A stretch of 8,955 nt of DNA. Source: an uncultured Chitinophagaceae bacterium (GTDB lineage Bacteria > Bacteroidota > Bacteroidia > Chitinophagales > Chitinophagaceae). A model generated the notes under the pieces. It was not told the DNA's origin. It ran no database searches and saw only the letters and a program-made list of their open reading frames with translations. Position 1 is the stretch's first letter. The number at the start of each line of letters is the position of its first letter. The stretch is taken from contig CALESY010000034.1 of assembly GCA_937919945.1 (NCBI GenBank), positions 1 to 8,955 of the forward strand. The letters are read 5' to 3'. The translations under genes were made by a program, and so were the position numbers. This document shows positions 1 to 6,716 of the stretch, in pieces.

Positions 1-9
1 TATTTATTT

Positions 10-624
10 ATGGGATTTATGGCAATAAAAAAACTTACCCTTCAATTGTCTGTAATATGCTCTTACATCTTGTTAATATCTTGTGATAGCCAGTATGTTG
101 GGAAGCAAAGAAATGATCTTAACATAAAGATTGTGGATTCATTAGGTGTACATAAAGCTTATCAGCAATTGTGTTGGGATATGTATTGTTTATATTACCG
201 TGATACATTGCAAGCTGTGACACTGAAGCAACTAAAAAAATATTTATTGCCTGAAAAATACAAAGCCACAACTTTAGGTACATTACCCATAGGGATACTA
301 CATTATCAGGTAATGCCAACTGATACGTTATCATTAACTATTGCTTTTTATTATAACGATTCAGTTATACACAATTATGATGAAAAATCTTTTCATCATA
401 CAGTTATTTATGGAGCTCATATCAGTATATCAGGAGACAGTATTATACAATACATTTTATATGGATGTGGCATGAATTACATTCCTCGTAATACAATTAT
501 TCAGTTGGATACTCTTAATAATAGTGCTTATGAACTTGAAGTAAAAGCATATCTGCAAGATACATCTACACCTGTTAACCCTGCGTTTTATCAGTATGCT
601 ATTGAAAAAAGACTAATTAAGTAA
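10..624 (+). CDS. Predicted lipoprotein of unknown function
   Basis: I do not recognise a family. The N-terminus has a basic start, a hydrophobic stretch and a lipobox (Leu-Ile-Ser-Cys, with Cys25 as the lipidated residue), so the product is predicted to be exported and lipid-anchored in the envelope. The remaining roughly 180 residues look like a soluble, beta-rich domain with many Tyr, Ile and Thr. Five Asp-Ser/Thr-aliphatic tripeptides (for example the DSL, DTL and DSI triplets) fit the Bacteroidota protein O-glycosylation consensus. A second in-frame ATG at position 19 begins a more typical signal peptide (Met-Ala-Ile-Lys-Lys) and may be the true start; the window edge hides the promoter. 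The gene is AT-rich (about one third GC in a sampled line), lower than the sigma-factor block that follows. I saw no terminator hairpin after the stop codon. Confidence 0.75.
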   Translation: MGFMAIKKLTLQLSVICSYILLISCDSQYVGKQRNDLNIKIVDSLGVHKAYQQLCWDMYCLYYRDTLQAVTLKQLKKYLLPEKYKATTLGTLPIGILHYQVMPTDTLSLTIAFYYNDSVIHNYDEKSFHHTVIYGAHISISGDSIIQYILYGCGMNYIPRNTIIQLDTLNNSAYELEVKAYLQDTSTPVNPAFYQYAIEKRLIK

Positions 625-667
625 TATCCCCTCCCCTACAATCATCCTCACTTGCCACAACCCTCAC

Positions 668-754
668 ATAACCAATAAATATATGCAGTGGTGCTACTAA
701 CGTTATCTGTCTTTATTGCGTCATAGTTAATAAACACGGAATATTATTGGTTAT
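668..754. repeat. 11-bp inverted repeat upstream of the sigma-factor gene
   Basis: The arms ATAACCAATAA (668-678) and TTATTGGTTAT (744-754) are perfect reverse complements separated by 65 nt. The right arm abuts and overlaps by one base the putative -7 element of the sigma-factor gene. The spacing is long for a terminator and there is no T-tract, so paired binding of a regulator or looping is more plausible than a transcript hairpin. The function is inferred only. Confidence 0.5.
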
Positions 755-761
755 ATCTTTA
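754..761 (+). promoter_or_regulatory. Possible -7 element (TATCTTTA) for the sigma-factor gene
   Basis: TATCTTTA differs from the Bacteroidota TANNTTTG consensus at the last base. It would place transcription initiation near 767, giving a leader of only about 8 nt before the TTG start at 775. No clear -33 TTTG is present; TTAAT at 727-731 lies at the right distance but matches poorly. An alternative ECF-type pair, AAC (699-701), 17 nt, CGTC (719-722), also exists and would suit autoregulation. Confidence 0.3.
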
Positions 762-774
762 TGCGCATACTGAT

Positions 775-1353
775 TTGACCGGCCCTGCAAACATATCAAC
801 ACACTACGGTGGCAATCCGCAACCTACCGAGCTGCAGCAGCTAATACAAAGCTGTATAGCAGGCGAACGCATAGCGCAGAAAAAACTGTACGACCACTAT
901 GCCCCCGTCATCTATGGCATCATCAGGCGGTATTTGTTTAATAAAGAAGCCGCCGAAGAAGTACTGAACGATACCTTTTACAAAGTATTTACCAAGATTG
1001 AGCAATATGGTTCCGGTGGCAGCTTCGAGGGGTGGATGCGCCGCATAGCCATCAATCAGGTAACAGACCACCTGCGCCGCAACGGCAAGTTTATGCAGGA
1101 AGTACACCCCGATGTAATACCCGAAGGGCAATATGTGAGCGATAGCCAGGTAAGTAAATTGTCATACAAAGAGTTGTTGGCAGTAGTACACCAGTTGCCC
1201 GATGTACACAGGCTCGTCTTCAACCTCTATGTGTTTGAAGGTTTGCCGCATAAAGAAATAGCCGCATTAGCAGGCATCAGCGAGGGCAACAGCCGATGGT
1301 ACCTGAACGATGCAAGAAAGAGATTGAAAGAAAAATTAATTAACCATATCTAG
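775..1353 (+). CDS. ECF-family RNA polymerase sigma factor (TTG start)
   Basis: This is a sigma-70 family protein of ECF size (192 residues) that directs RNA polymerase to a stress or envelope regulon. Region 2 spans about residues 37-104, with the core-binding and -10 recognition stretch around EEVLNDTFYKVF and the WMRRIAINQVTDHLRR helix. A linker follows, then region 4 at about 130-188 with a helix-turn-helix around HKEIAALAGIS. No in-frame ATG lies between the stop codon at 724-726 and residue 88, so TTG at 775 is the best start; the 20 or so residues before region 2 fit the usual family length. The gene ends 8 bp before the membrane anti-sigma candidate, the classic sigma/anti-sigma arrangement. 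The family assignment is firm; the exact start and the target promoters are not. Confidence 0.93.
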   Translation: MTGPANISTHYGGNPQPTELQQLIQSCIAGERIAQKKLYDHYAPVIYGIIRRYLFNKEAAEEVLNDTFYKVFTKIEQYGSGGSFEGWMRRIAINQVTDHLRRNGKFMQEVHPDVIPEGQYVSDSQVSKLSYKELLAVVHQLPDVHRLVFNLYVFEGLPHKEIAALAGISEGNSRWYLNDARKRLKEKLINHI

Positions 1354-1361
1354 TTGTTGTA

Positions 1362-3023
1362 ATGATGGAAGACAAACACAGATATTTAGACGATTTGTTC
1401 CGCGAGGAATTGGGTGGCTATCAGGAGCTACCCGACGCTGCCGTGTGGAACAAACTGGAAGAACGGCTGCATGGCCGTCGTAAAAAACGCATCGCTATAT
1501 GGTGGTGGCTCACTGGCATAGCCTTGTTGGTATCGGCAGGTACATGGCTGGCTACCGGTGGTTTACACACACCTGCAGAAAATCCTGCAACTGCCCATAG
1601 CAACCAGCGCAGCAGCACCCCTGTAGCAACACTTGCCAACCACAGCACTCCATCTGCTGTAGTAACACATGCTGCACAACCACAACAAAAACCAACAACT
1701 ACTAATACCTCATTACCAGCAACGCACAAACCCGCTGCTACTTCTGCTGCCAAACTAACAAACCTGCATCCCGTTGCCGGCCCTGCACCTGTATCTGCTA
1801 CCAATACTGATAACGCAAGCATAACAACTATTACTATGCCTGTTATTGAAAACAAACCATACAAACCCCTACCTGCTGCAGAAATAAACACCACAGTTGT
1901 AGCTGCCTACCCAATCACTACCCCTGCCACAGCTTCAACAACCCCTGCCGAAGAGTGGCTATTACCTACCGCAGGCTCACCCAAAAAGCAGCCAATCACA
2001 GATATCTCTCAGTACGAGCCGCTGATAACACGTAGCAAACACCAACGTGAAAACATGGTAGCATCTACTAATAGTATGGCTCCTGTAACACTTACCAATA
2101 CAACCATACCGCAGGCCACACCACCTGTTGTTGCAATACACGATGCTACCCCACCTGAAAAACAAAAGACCGATAGTATAGCAAGCCCGACAGACACCCC
2201 AATGCCAAAACAACGCAGAGCAATAGCATGGAGCTATGGGGCAAAAACAGGCTACGAAATAAGCACCAATAAATACAGTGCAGGCAATGGCATAATCGGC
2301 GGATATATTCAGGCTAGTATCAGCCAACGCATATCGGTGTTAGTGCAGCCAACCATCAAATACGCGTCGCTCAGGCGTACCGCGTTAGATAAGGCTACAC
2401 CTTATTACGATGTAAAAAACAATTCTACAACAGCATTACACATCATCACTCCGGATGGTGCAGACCCTTACGGAAATCCTGTATACAACATCATCCGCAG
2501 ATATTTTTATGCCCAGCAATACGACTCTGTTGCTGTTACCAAAACCATCCGCCCGAGGAGTTATACAGAATTTGAATTGCCATTAATACTGCAATACAAA
2601 ATAACCAAACAACTCAGTGTTACAGCAGGTATATCTGCCAACTTCAGTAAGCTGGTGCAGGTAGAGCGCGATGAGATGCGTTTTGCAGGCAAAATGCGTT
2701 ATGACACGCTTGTATTCGCTCAGGTAAATGAAAACAGTCCTGCCCCACCCATACCGGGTATAGAAACCCGCATCAGGTACAACTATGCGCCATACAAAGA
2801 CTTTATGGCCGGCGAAAAACTGAACGCAGATAACAACCCTGTAAGATTCAACTATATGTTTGGATTGAGTTATGCATTGAAAAATGGACTTAATTTCGAC
2901 TTATTAATGCTATCAATGCTCAACAATGCAAACTACATACCAGACGAAAGAATAAGACAAATATACAAGCAGCCCTACATACGCATAGGCGTAGGGTACC
3001 AGCTTGGCAAATATAAAAAATGA
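1362..3023 (+). CDS. Dual membrane-spanning (Dma-type) anti-sigma factor with C-terminal outer-membrane beta-barrel
   Basis: Four parts are visible in the 553 residues. A cytoplasmic head (1-43) carries a short helical motif with the DAAVWNKLEERL signature seen in Bacteroidota anti-sigma-like proteins, and ends in a basic RRKKR cluster. A single hydrophobic helix follows (about 44-66, starting with three Trp). Residues 67-285 form a low-complexity Pro/Thr/Ala/Ser linker. The C-terminal part (about 286-553) is rich in alternating aromatic and polar strands typical of PorT-like outer-membrane barrels and ends in an amphipathic strand (YIRIGVGYQL). There is no cleavable signal peptide and no cysteine. 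Proteins with this layout were reported in Bacteroides thetaiotaomicron as anti-sigma factors spanning both membranes and controlling vesiculation. The adjacent ECF gene 8 bp upstream is the expected partner. The second codon is also ATG (1365). Its signal and regulon are unknown. Confidence 0.8.
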   Translation: MMEDKHRYLDDLFREELGGYQELPDAAVWNKLEERLHGRRKKRIAIWWWLTGIALLVSAGTWLATGGLHTPAENPATAHSNQRSSTPVATLANHSTPSAVVTHAAQPQQKPTTTNTSLPATHKPAATSAAKLTNLHPVAGPAPVSATNTDNASITTITMPVIENKPYKPLPAAEINTTVVAAYPITTPATASTTPAEEWLLPTAGSPKKQPITDISQYEPLITRSKHQRENMVASTNSMAPVTLTNTTIPQATPPVVAIHDATPPEKQKTDSIASPTDTPMPKQRRAIAWSYGAKTGYEISTNKYSAGNGIIGGYIQASISQRISVLVQPTIKYASLRRTALDKATPYYDVKNNSTTALHIITPDGADPYGNPVYNIIRRYFYAQQYDSVAVTKTIRPRSYTEFELPLILQYKITKQLSVTAGISANFSKLVQVERDEMRFAGKMRYDTLVFAQVNENSPAPPIPGIETRIRYNYAPYKDFMAGEKLNADNNPVRFNYMFGLSYALKNGLNFDLLMLSMLNNANYIPDERIRQIYKQPYIRIGVGYQLGKYKK

Positions 3024-3052
3024 CTAGTGCGGAAATGACAAAAAAGTTAGTT

Positions 3053-4321
3053 ATGAAAAAAGAATTGCTATTGATAATGTGTATGCTGACTTGCATGTTT
3101 GCAGCCGATGCACAGTATAGTTTTCGGGGAATCTTGCTATATACAAATGGCCAACCGGTGAAGAACAAGCAAGTATTTGTAAAAGCAGACTCTACCATCA
3201 ATCCCGCATGGATGCCGACTTTCAGCTACAATACATTGACAGACAGTAATGGGCTGTATAACTTTACGCTACCCGTGTCTGTAGTAAACGGCATGAAGAT
3301 ACAGTCGAGCACAGTAAACTGTAACAGTGTATTGCTAACCAATACACACACCTATGGCGGCACAAATATCCTCAACTCCGACTTTACGATATGCATCACC
3401 CCAGCCCCTGTTATATCAGGGCAGTTATTGCTTGGTAGCAGCGGCCAACGCGCTGCCAATGCCAAAGTACTGTTGCTGGAGCGTGTAGTAGATAGCAGCG
3501 ATGGTTTCCGCAATTACTATTCCATCATACCAATAGACAGTATTATAGCTACCACCAATGGTAATTTTGCTTTCACCTACCCAACCGGACATGCAGGCAA
3601 GCTGATAGTTCATGCCATGCTGCAGCCCACGTCGCCCAACTATAGCAAGTATGTACCCACCTATCACAATGCCAAACTGCAATGGGACGCTGCAGATACA
3701 TTGCCCATCGGTGTCAGCTCTACGCTCAATTTTGCACTAAAGGCAGGTAACAGCCCGGGCGGACCATGCTATATTACCGGTTTTGTACAGGCTGGGCCAG
3801 ATGTAGGTGTAGCTATCGGCACACCTTTGCCCAACCGCACCATCATACTTACAGACATTAATGACAACCCTATTGGTTATACTTTATCAGACATCAATGG
3901 CACGTTCAGTTTTGTAAACCTGCCCTATGGCAGCTACAAAATATTTTGCGATAATTATGGCAAATACTGCACCCCGCTATCATTTGTACTCAGCAATCAG
4001 TACCCGGTAGCCACTCAAATAAAGTTTGAAGAAAAAAAATACACATACAACCTTACCATGCCGCCACTTAGCATAGCAGCCATTGGCAACAATCAATCAA
4101 TAGGCCTGTACCCCAACCCAACCACAAATACCCTTTACGTCAAAGGACTCAATAACTATACAAATATCACTGTGTACGATGTTACAGGCAGGCAATTGGC
4201 AACACAAATCATTTCCCCGCAAAACAATTCAATTAACACAAGCTCGTTATCTAGCGGCGTATATGTACTGCAATTAAAAACTGGCAATGAAAGCCATATA
4301 CTCCGTTTCACTAAAGAATAG
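3053..4321 (+). CDS. T9SS-sorted secreted protein with three beta-sandwich repeats
   Basis: The product is an exported protein of 422 residues. A signal peptide (1-20) ends at Ala before Gln, then come three carboxypeptidase-regulatory/Cna-B-like beta-sandwich units (about 22-116, 120-231 and 239-337), each with a G-x-V/L...G-x-Y/F-x-F pattern. A C-terminal T9SS type A sorting domain (about 350-422) has the GLYPNP entry, VYDVTGR and SSGVYVLQL motifs and a basic end. It should be secreted across the outer membrane and trimmed or attached at the surface; the binding role is unknown. An earlier in-frame ATG at 3020 overlaps the upstream stop as ATGA, but the start at 3053 yields a canonical signal peptide and matches the downstream paralogue. 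Conserved Cys90 and Cys114 may pair; extra cysteines at 239, 299 and 306 are not shared with the paralogue. It is probably co-transcribed with the sigma/anti-sigma pair, 29 bp upstream. Confidence 0.85.
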   Translation: MKKELLLIMCMLTCMFAADAQYSFRGILLYTNGQPVKNKQVFVKADSTINPAWMPTFSYNTLTDSNGLYNFTLPVSVVNGMKIQSSTVNCNSVLLTNTHTYGGTNILNSDFTICITPAPVISGQLLLGSSGQRAANAKVLLLERVVDSSDGFRNYYSIIPIDSIIATTNGNFAFTYPTGHAGKLIVHAMLQPTSPNYSKYVPTYHNAKLQWDAADTLPIGVSSTLNFALKAGNSPGGPCYITGFVQAGPDVGVAIGTPLPNRTIILTDINDNPIGYTLSDINGTFSFVNLPYGSYKIFCDNYGKYCTPLSFVLSNQYPVATQIKFEEKKYTYNLTMPPLSIAAIGNNQSIGLYPNPTTNTLYVKGLNNYTNITVYDVTGRQLATQIISPQNNSINTSSLSSGVYVLQLKTGNESHILRFTKE

Positions 4322-4336
4322 CCTGTATTTAACGTA

Positions 4337-4363
4337 TTGATGAAACATTGGTAAATATTTTTT
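4337..4363 (+). promoter_or_regulatory. Possible promoter for the second T9SS cargo gene
   Basis: TTG (4337-4339) and TATTTTTT (4356-4363, one mismatch to TANNTTTG) are separated by 16 nt, somewhat short for the consensus. They would give a leader of about 100 nt that ends in a strongly A-rich tract (4441-4466) just before the ATG, a feature associated with efficient translation in Bacteroidota. The tract suggests strong expression; the promoter itself is uncertain. Confidence 0.3.
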
Positions 4364-4387
4364 GTTTATCCTTCTAACATTATTGCC

Positions 4388-4421
4388 AAAGGCTGCGTCA
4401 ACATATATACAAGGCCTTTTT
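4388..4421 (+). terminator. Weak hairpin between the two T9SS cargo genes
   Basis: AAAGGC (4388-4393) can pair with GCCTTT (4414-4419) across a 20-nt loop, followed by only two more T residues. This is much weaker than the terminator after the second paralogue, and would at most attenuate read-through from the upstream gene. Confidence 0.3.
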
Positions 4422-4470
4422 ACAAAAAACAACAACTTCATTAAAAACTAAAAAAAAGAAAAAATAGCTT

Positions 4471-5760
4471 ATGAAAAAGCAATTACTCTTGATGCTGGCT
4501 ATGATACTTTCTGTAGTATCTTATGCTCAGTTTACATTCAGTGGCACAGTGCTCACTACTACCGGCGCACCCGTTGTAGGGCAAACCGTATATGTAGTAA
4601 CCGATAGCAGCCGTGGATGGAATGGCACAACACATGGCCCTCTGTTTTGGCTGACAGCCACTACCAATAGTACGGGTGCATATACCGTAACACTGCCTAG
4701 CACTACCCTCAGCGGTCACCCTATATGGGCATGGACTGCAAACTGCAGTACCGGCACACCAGCTACATTATCAAACTTTCACACGTATGCAGGTGTCAAC
4801 ATCACCAGCAACTTTACTAAGTGCGTACCGCCGCCACCAGCTACTATTAGCGGTCAAATAACACACAACAGCACAGGTGCAGCTAATGCCAAAGTAATGC
4901 TGATAAGAAAACAACAAGACTCTACATGGGTAGGCACTACACTTGTATTTACCTGGAAGCTCACAGCCATTGACAGCGCGCTTACTAACAGCTCAGGCAA
5001 TTACAGCATGACACTACCAACTGGCCGTGCAGATTCATTGTTGGTAAAAGCATTTTTATTACCTGCATCTGCCAACTACAGTGCTTACTTGCCTACATAC
5101 CACACATCATCTTTAATTTGGAGCGGTGCTACTCCTATACCACCATTTGTTACTACATCTGTTACCGCCAACATAGCGTTGATAGGTGGCACTAACCCCG
5201 GCGGCCCCGGCTTTATCGGTGGAAGCGTATTATTAGGTGCTAACAAATCTACGGCTGCAGGAGACCCTCTGCCCAACAGGCTTATCATACTTACCAACGC
5301 ATCAAACCAAGCAGTAGCTTATACTTACTCAAACGCTAACGGACAGTTCAGCTTCGCTGGTGTACCTTATGGCAGCTACAAAATATTTGGCGATGTTGGT
5401 GGTAAAACAAGCACACCACTCAGCTTCACTCTCAGCACTACCAACCCAAGCGCTGCCTTCATTAAGTTTGAAGAGAACACACTTACATTCAATGCCAGCA
5501 TGCCACCAACAGGCATTGCAGGTGTTGCAACACAAGCTGCGGGCATCTACCCCAACCCCGCTAAAAACAACATCACCATTACAGGCCTTACAAGCGATGC
5601 TACCGTAATGATATATGATGTAATGGGCAAAATAGTAGCTACACAAACCGTATCAGTAAATAACAATACGGTGAGCATTGCAGCACTGCCTGCAGGCAAC
5701 TATATTGTAAAACTGGCTACTGCAACAGAAGTTACAACCGTTAAACTGGTAAAAGAATAA
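4471..5760 (+). CDS. T9SS-sorted secreted protein, paralogue of the preceding gene
   Basis: This is a 429-residue exported protein with the same plan as its upstream neighbour: signal peptide 1-19 (cut before Gln20), three beta-sandwich units (about 21-118, 124-238 and 246-345) and a T9SS type A sorting domain (about 355-429) with AGIYPNP, MIYDVMGK and LPAGNYIVKL. In the third unit, from LPNR to MPP, I count about 46 identical positions of 80, including an invariant PYGSYKIF and IKFEE. Cys92 and Cys118 align with a Cys pair in the paralogue. The two genes therefore arose by tandem duplication, followed by divergence mainly in unit 1. The product is probably a surface or matrix protein; no catalytic motif is visible. 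A strong terminator lies 37 bp downstream, so the block from 775 may end here. Confidence 0.88.
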   Translation: MKKQLLLMLAMILSVVSYAQFTFSGTVLTTTGAPVVGQTVYVVTDSSRGWNGTTHGPLFWLTATTNSTGAYTVTLPSTTLSGHPIWAWTANCSTGTPATLSNFHTYAGVNITSNFTKCVPPPPATISGQITHNSTGAANAKVMLIRKQQDSTWVGTTLVFTWKLTAIDSALTNSSGNYSMTLPTGRADSLLVKAFLLPASANYSAYLPTYHTSSLIWSGATPIPPFVTTSVTANIALIGGTNPGGPGFIGGSVLLGANKSTAAGDPLPNRLIILTNASNQAVAYTYSNANGQFSFAGVPYGSYKIFGDVGGKTSTPLSFTLSTTNPSAAFIKFEENTLTFNASMPPTGIAGVATQAAGIYPNPAKNNITITGLTSDATVMIYDVMGKIVATQTVSVNNNTVSIAALPAGNYIVKLATATEVTTVKLVKE

Positions 5761-5797
5761 ACTATAATATCCTGCGGTAAATAGAGTATAATCAAAC

Positions 5798-5828
5798 AAG
5801 TCCCTGCTAATCGTAGCGGGGACTTTTT
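5798..5828 (+). terminator. Strong intrinsic terminator after the T9SS cargo block
   Basis: A 12-bp stem (5798-5809 with 5814-5825, one G-U pair) closes a 4-nt ATCG loop. T residues run from 5824 to 5828, the first two within the stem. It lies 37 bp after the stop codon and separates the T9SS block from the next gene. Confidence 0.92.
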
Positions 5829-5868
5829 ATGTTTGTTTACTGACTACACATTATCAACTGAGCAATAT

Positions 5869-5876
5869 TATATTTG
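5869..5876 (+). promoter_or_regulatory. -7 promoter element TATATTTG
   Basis: This is an exact match to the Bacteroidota TANNTTTG element. It predicts initiation near 5883 and a leader of about 13 nt before the TTG start at 5896. No good -33 TTTG lies about 20 nt upstream, so the promoter may be weak or activator-dependent. Its position rules out translation from the more upstream TTG at 5833. Confidence 0.65.
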
Positions 5877-5895
5877 CAAACAAATAAACATTACA

Positions 5896-6711
5896 TTGAA
5901 AACAAAAATTACTACAACTACTCTATTTGTTTTAATGATTGCAACTATTATTACTGCTTGCAAAAAGGAAGAAACAACGATCAAAGACCGATACGAATTT
6001 GTCAATAAAACAGGCCACAATCTGACTGTAAATCTTTACAACAACTACTTGAACTATCAAGACCAAAGAGATATCAAGCAAACTTTCAGCGTAAATAACG
6101 GTCAAACAGTATTACTTGATTTCTCAGCAGTACCTGATGGAACCACTTACTATATTGAATATTACAATGAGGACTACAGCTTCAGCAATTGGGGGCTTAC
6201 AGGAATCAACAATATAAACCTCGTTTTGAAAAGTGGGAAAAATGGAAATCATACACTAATCCCATTTCAAAATGGTCCTGTCAGAAAGATATTGCTAGAT
6301 GGCAATAAAACTACTAAATGGAAAGCCATTGATGCTAAACATCAGTCGAACCCTGACAGCTCTTCTTGGGCCAGCTACAAGCAATCATATAACATTGACA
6401 GCATTACTGTAATCTGTGATTATGTAAACATTACTTTTAATTATCATCACACTAACGGTGATTTGACAAAATTTATTTGTCCTGCATTAAGCGTTATGAA
6501 TCCAACCTCACCTTTACAGAATGACATTTTTTTCTGCAACATGCGTAGCCAGTCAAATTTTTATGGGACATTAATCAATACAAATAAATATTTTAAGGTA
6601 AACTATTCCAATGTGTTTGACATTCCACAAAGCAATCAACCTTCAACCGACACCCTTATATTTATTCATGACGGCTCACCCTTTTCAATGATTAAATTCG
6701 TAAAACAATAA
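5896..6711 (+). CDS. Predicted lipoprotein of unknown function (TTG start)
   Basis: The product is a 271-residue predicted lipoprotein. Starting at the TTG at 5896, the N-terminus reads Met-Lys-Thr-Lys, then a hydrophobic stretch and a lipobox (Ile-Thr-Ala-Cys22), followed by Lys-Lys-Glu-Glu. That charged tail resembles the lipoprotein export signals of Bacteroidota, so surface exposure is possible (inference). The open frame extends back to 5833, but that stretch overlaps the promoter and abuts the terminator. The mature part begins with a beta-rich segment (YEFVNKTGHNLTV) and continues with strand-rich sequence; it contains two DSI/DTL O-glycosylation-type triplets. A vague resemblance to lipocalin-like lipoproteins is not strong enough to assign. 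The gene has its own promoter and ends 5 bp from the convergent neighbour. Confidence 0.8.
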   Translation: MKTKITTTTLFVLMIATIITACKKEETTIKDRYEFVNKTGHNLTVNLYNNYLNYQDQRDIKQTFSVNNGQTVLLDFSAVPDGTTYYIEYYNEDYSFSNWGLTGINNINLVLKSGKNGNHTLIPFQNGPVRKILLDGNKTTKWKAIDAKHQSNPDSSSWASYKQSYNIDSITVICDYVNITFNYHHTNGDLTKFICPALSVMNPTSPLQNDIFFCNMRSQSNFYGTLINTNKYFKVNYSNVFDIPQSNQPSTDTLIFIHDGSPFSMIKFVKQ

Positions 6712-6716
6712 CGATT

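Noticed and set aside
1421..1894. A 157-codon open frame on the minus strand
   Set aside because: It lies antisense to the Pro/Thr/Ala-rich linker of the barrel protein; its Val/Ala/Cys-rich product reflects the linker codon bias and shows no domain.
775..3023. FecR/TonB-type cell-surface signalling or SusCD polysaccharide locus
   Set aside because: No FecR domain, TonB-dependent receptor or SusD-like gene is present; the anti-sigma candidate carries its own barrel instead.
3020..3052. Upstream ATG overlapping the previous stop codon (ATGA) as the start of the first T9SS gene
   Set aside because: It would add 11 polar residues before a canonical signal peptide; the ATG at 3053 matches the signal peptide and the start of the downstream paralogue.
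5360..5608. An 82-codon frame within the second T9SS gene
   Set aside because: It is an out-of-frame shadow; the sorting-domain and repeat motifs are in the main frame.
5833..5895. N-terminal extension of the lipoprotein gene from a TTG at 5833
   Set aside because: The stretch lies between the terminator and the -7 element and would place 21 extra residues before the lipoprotein signal.
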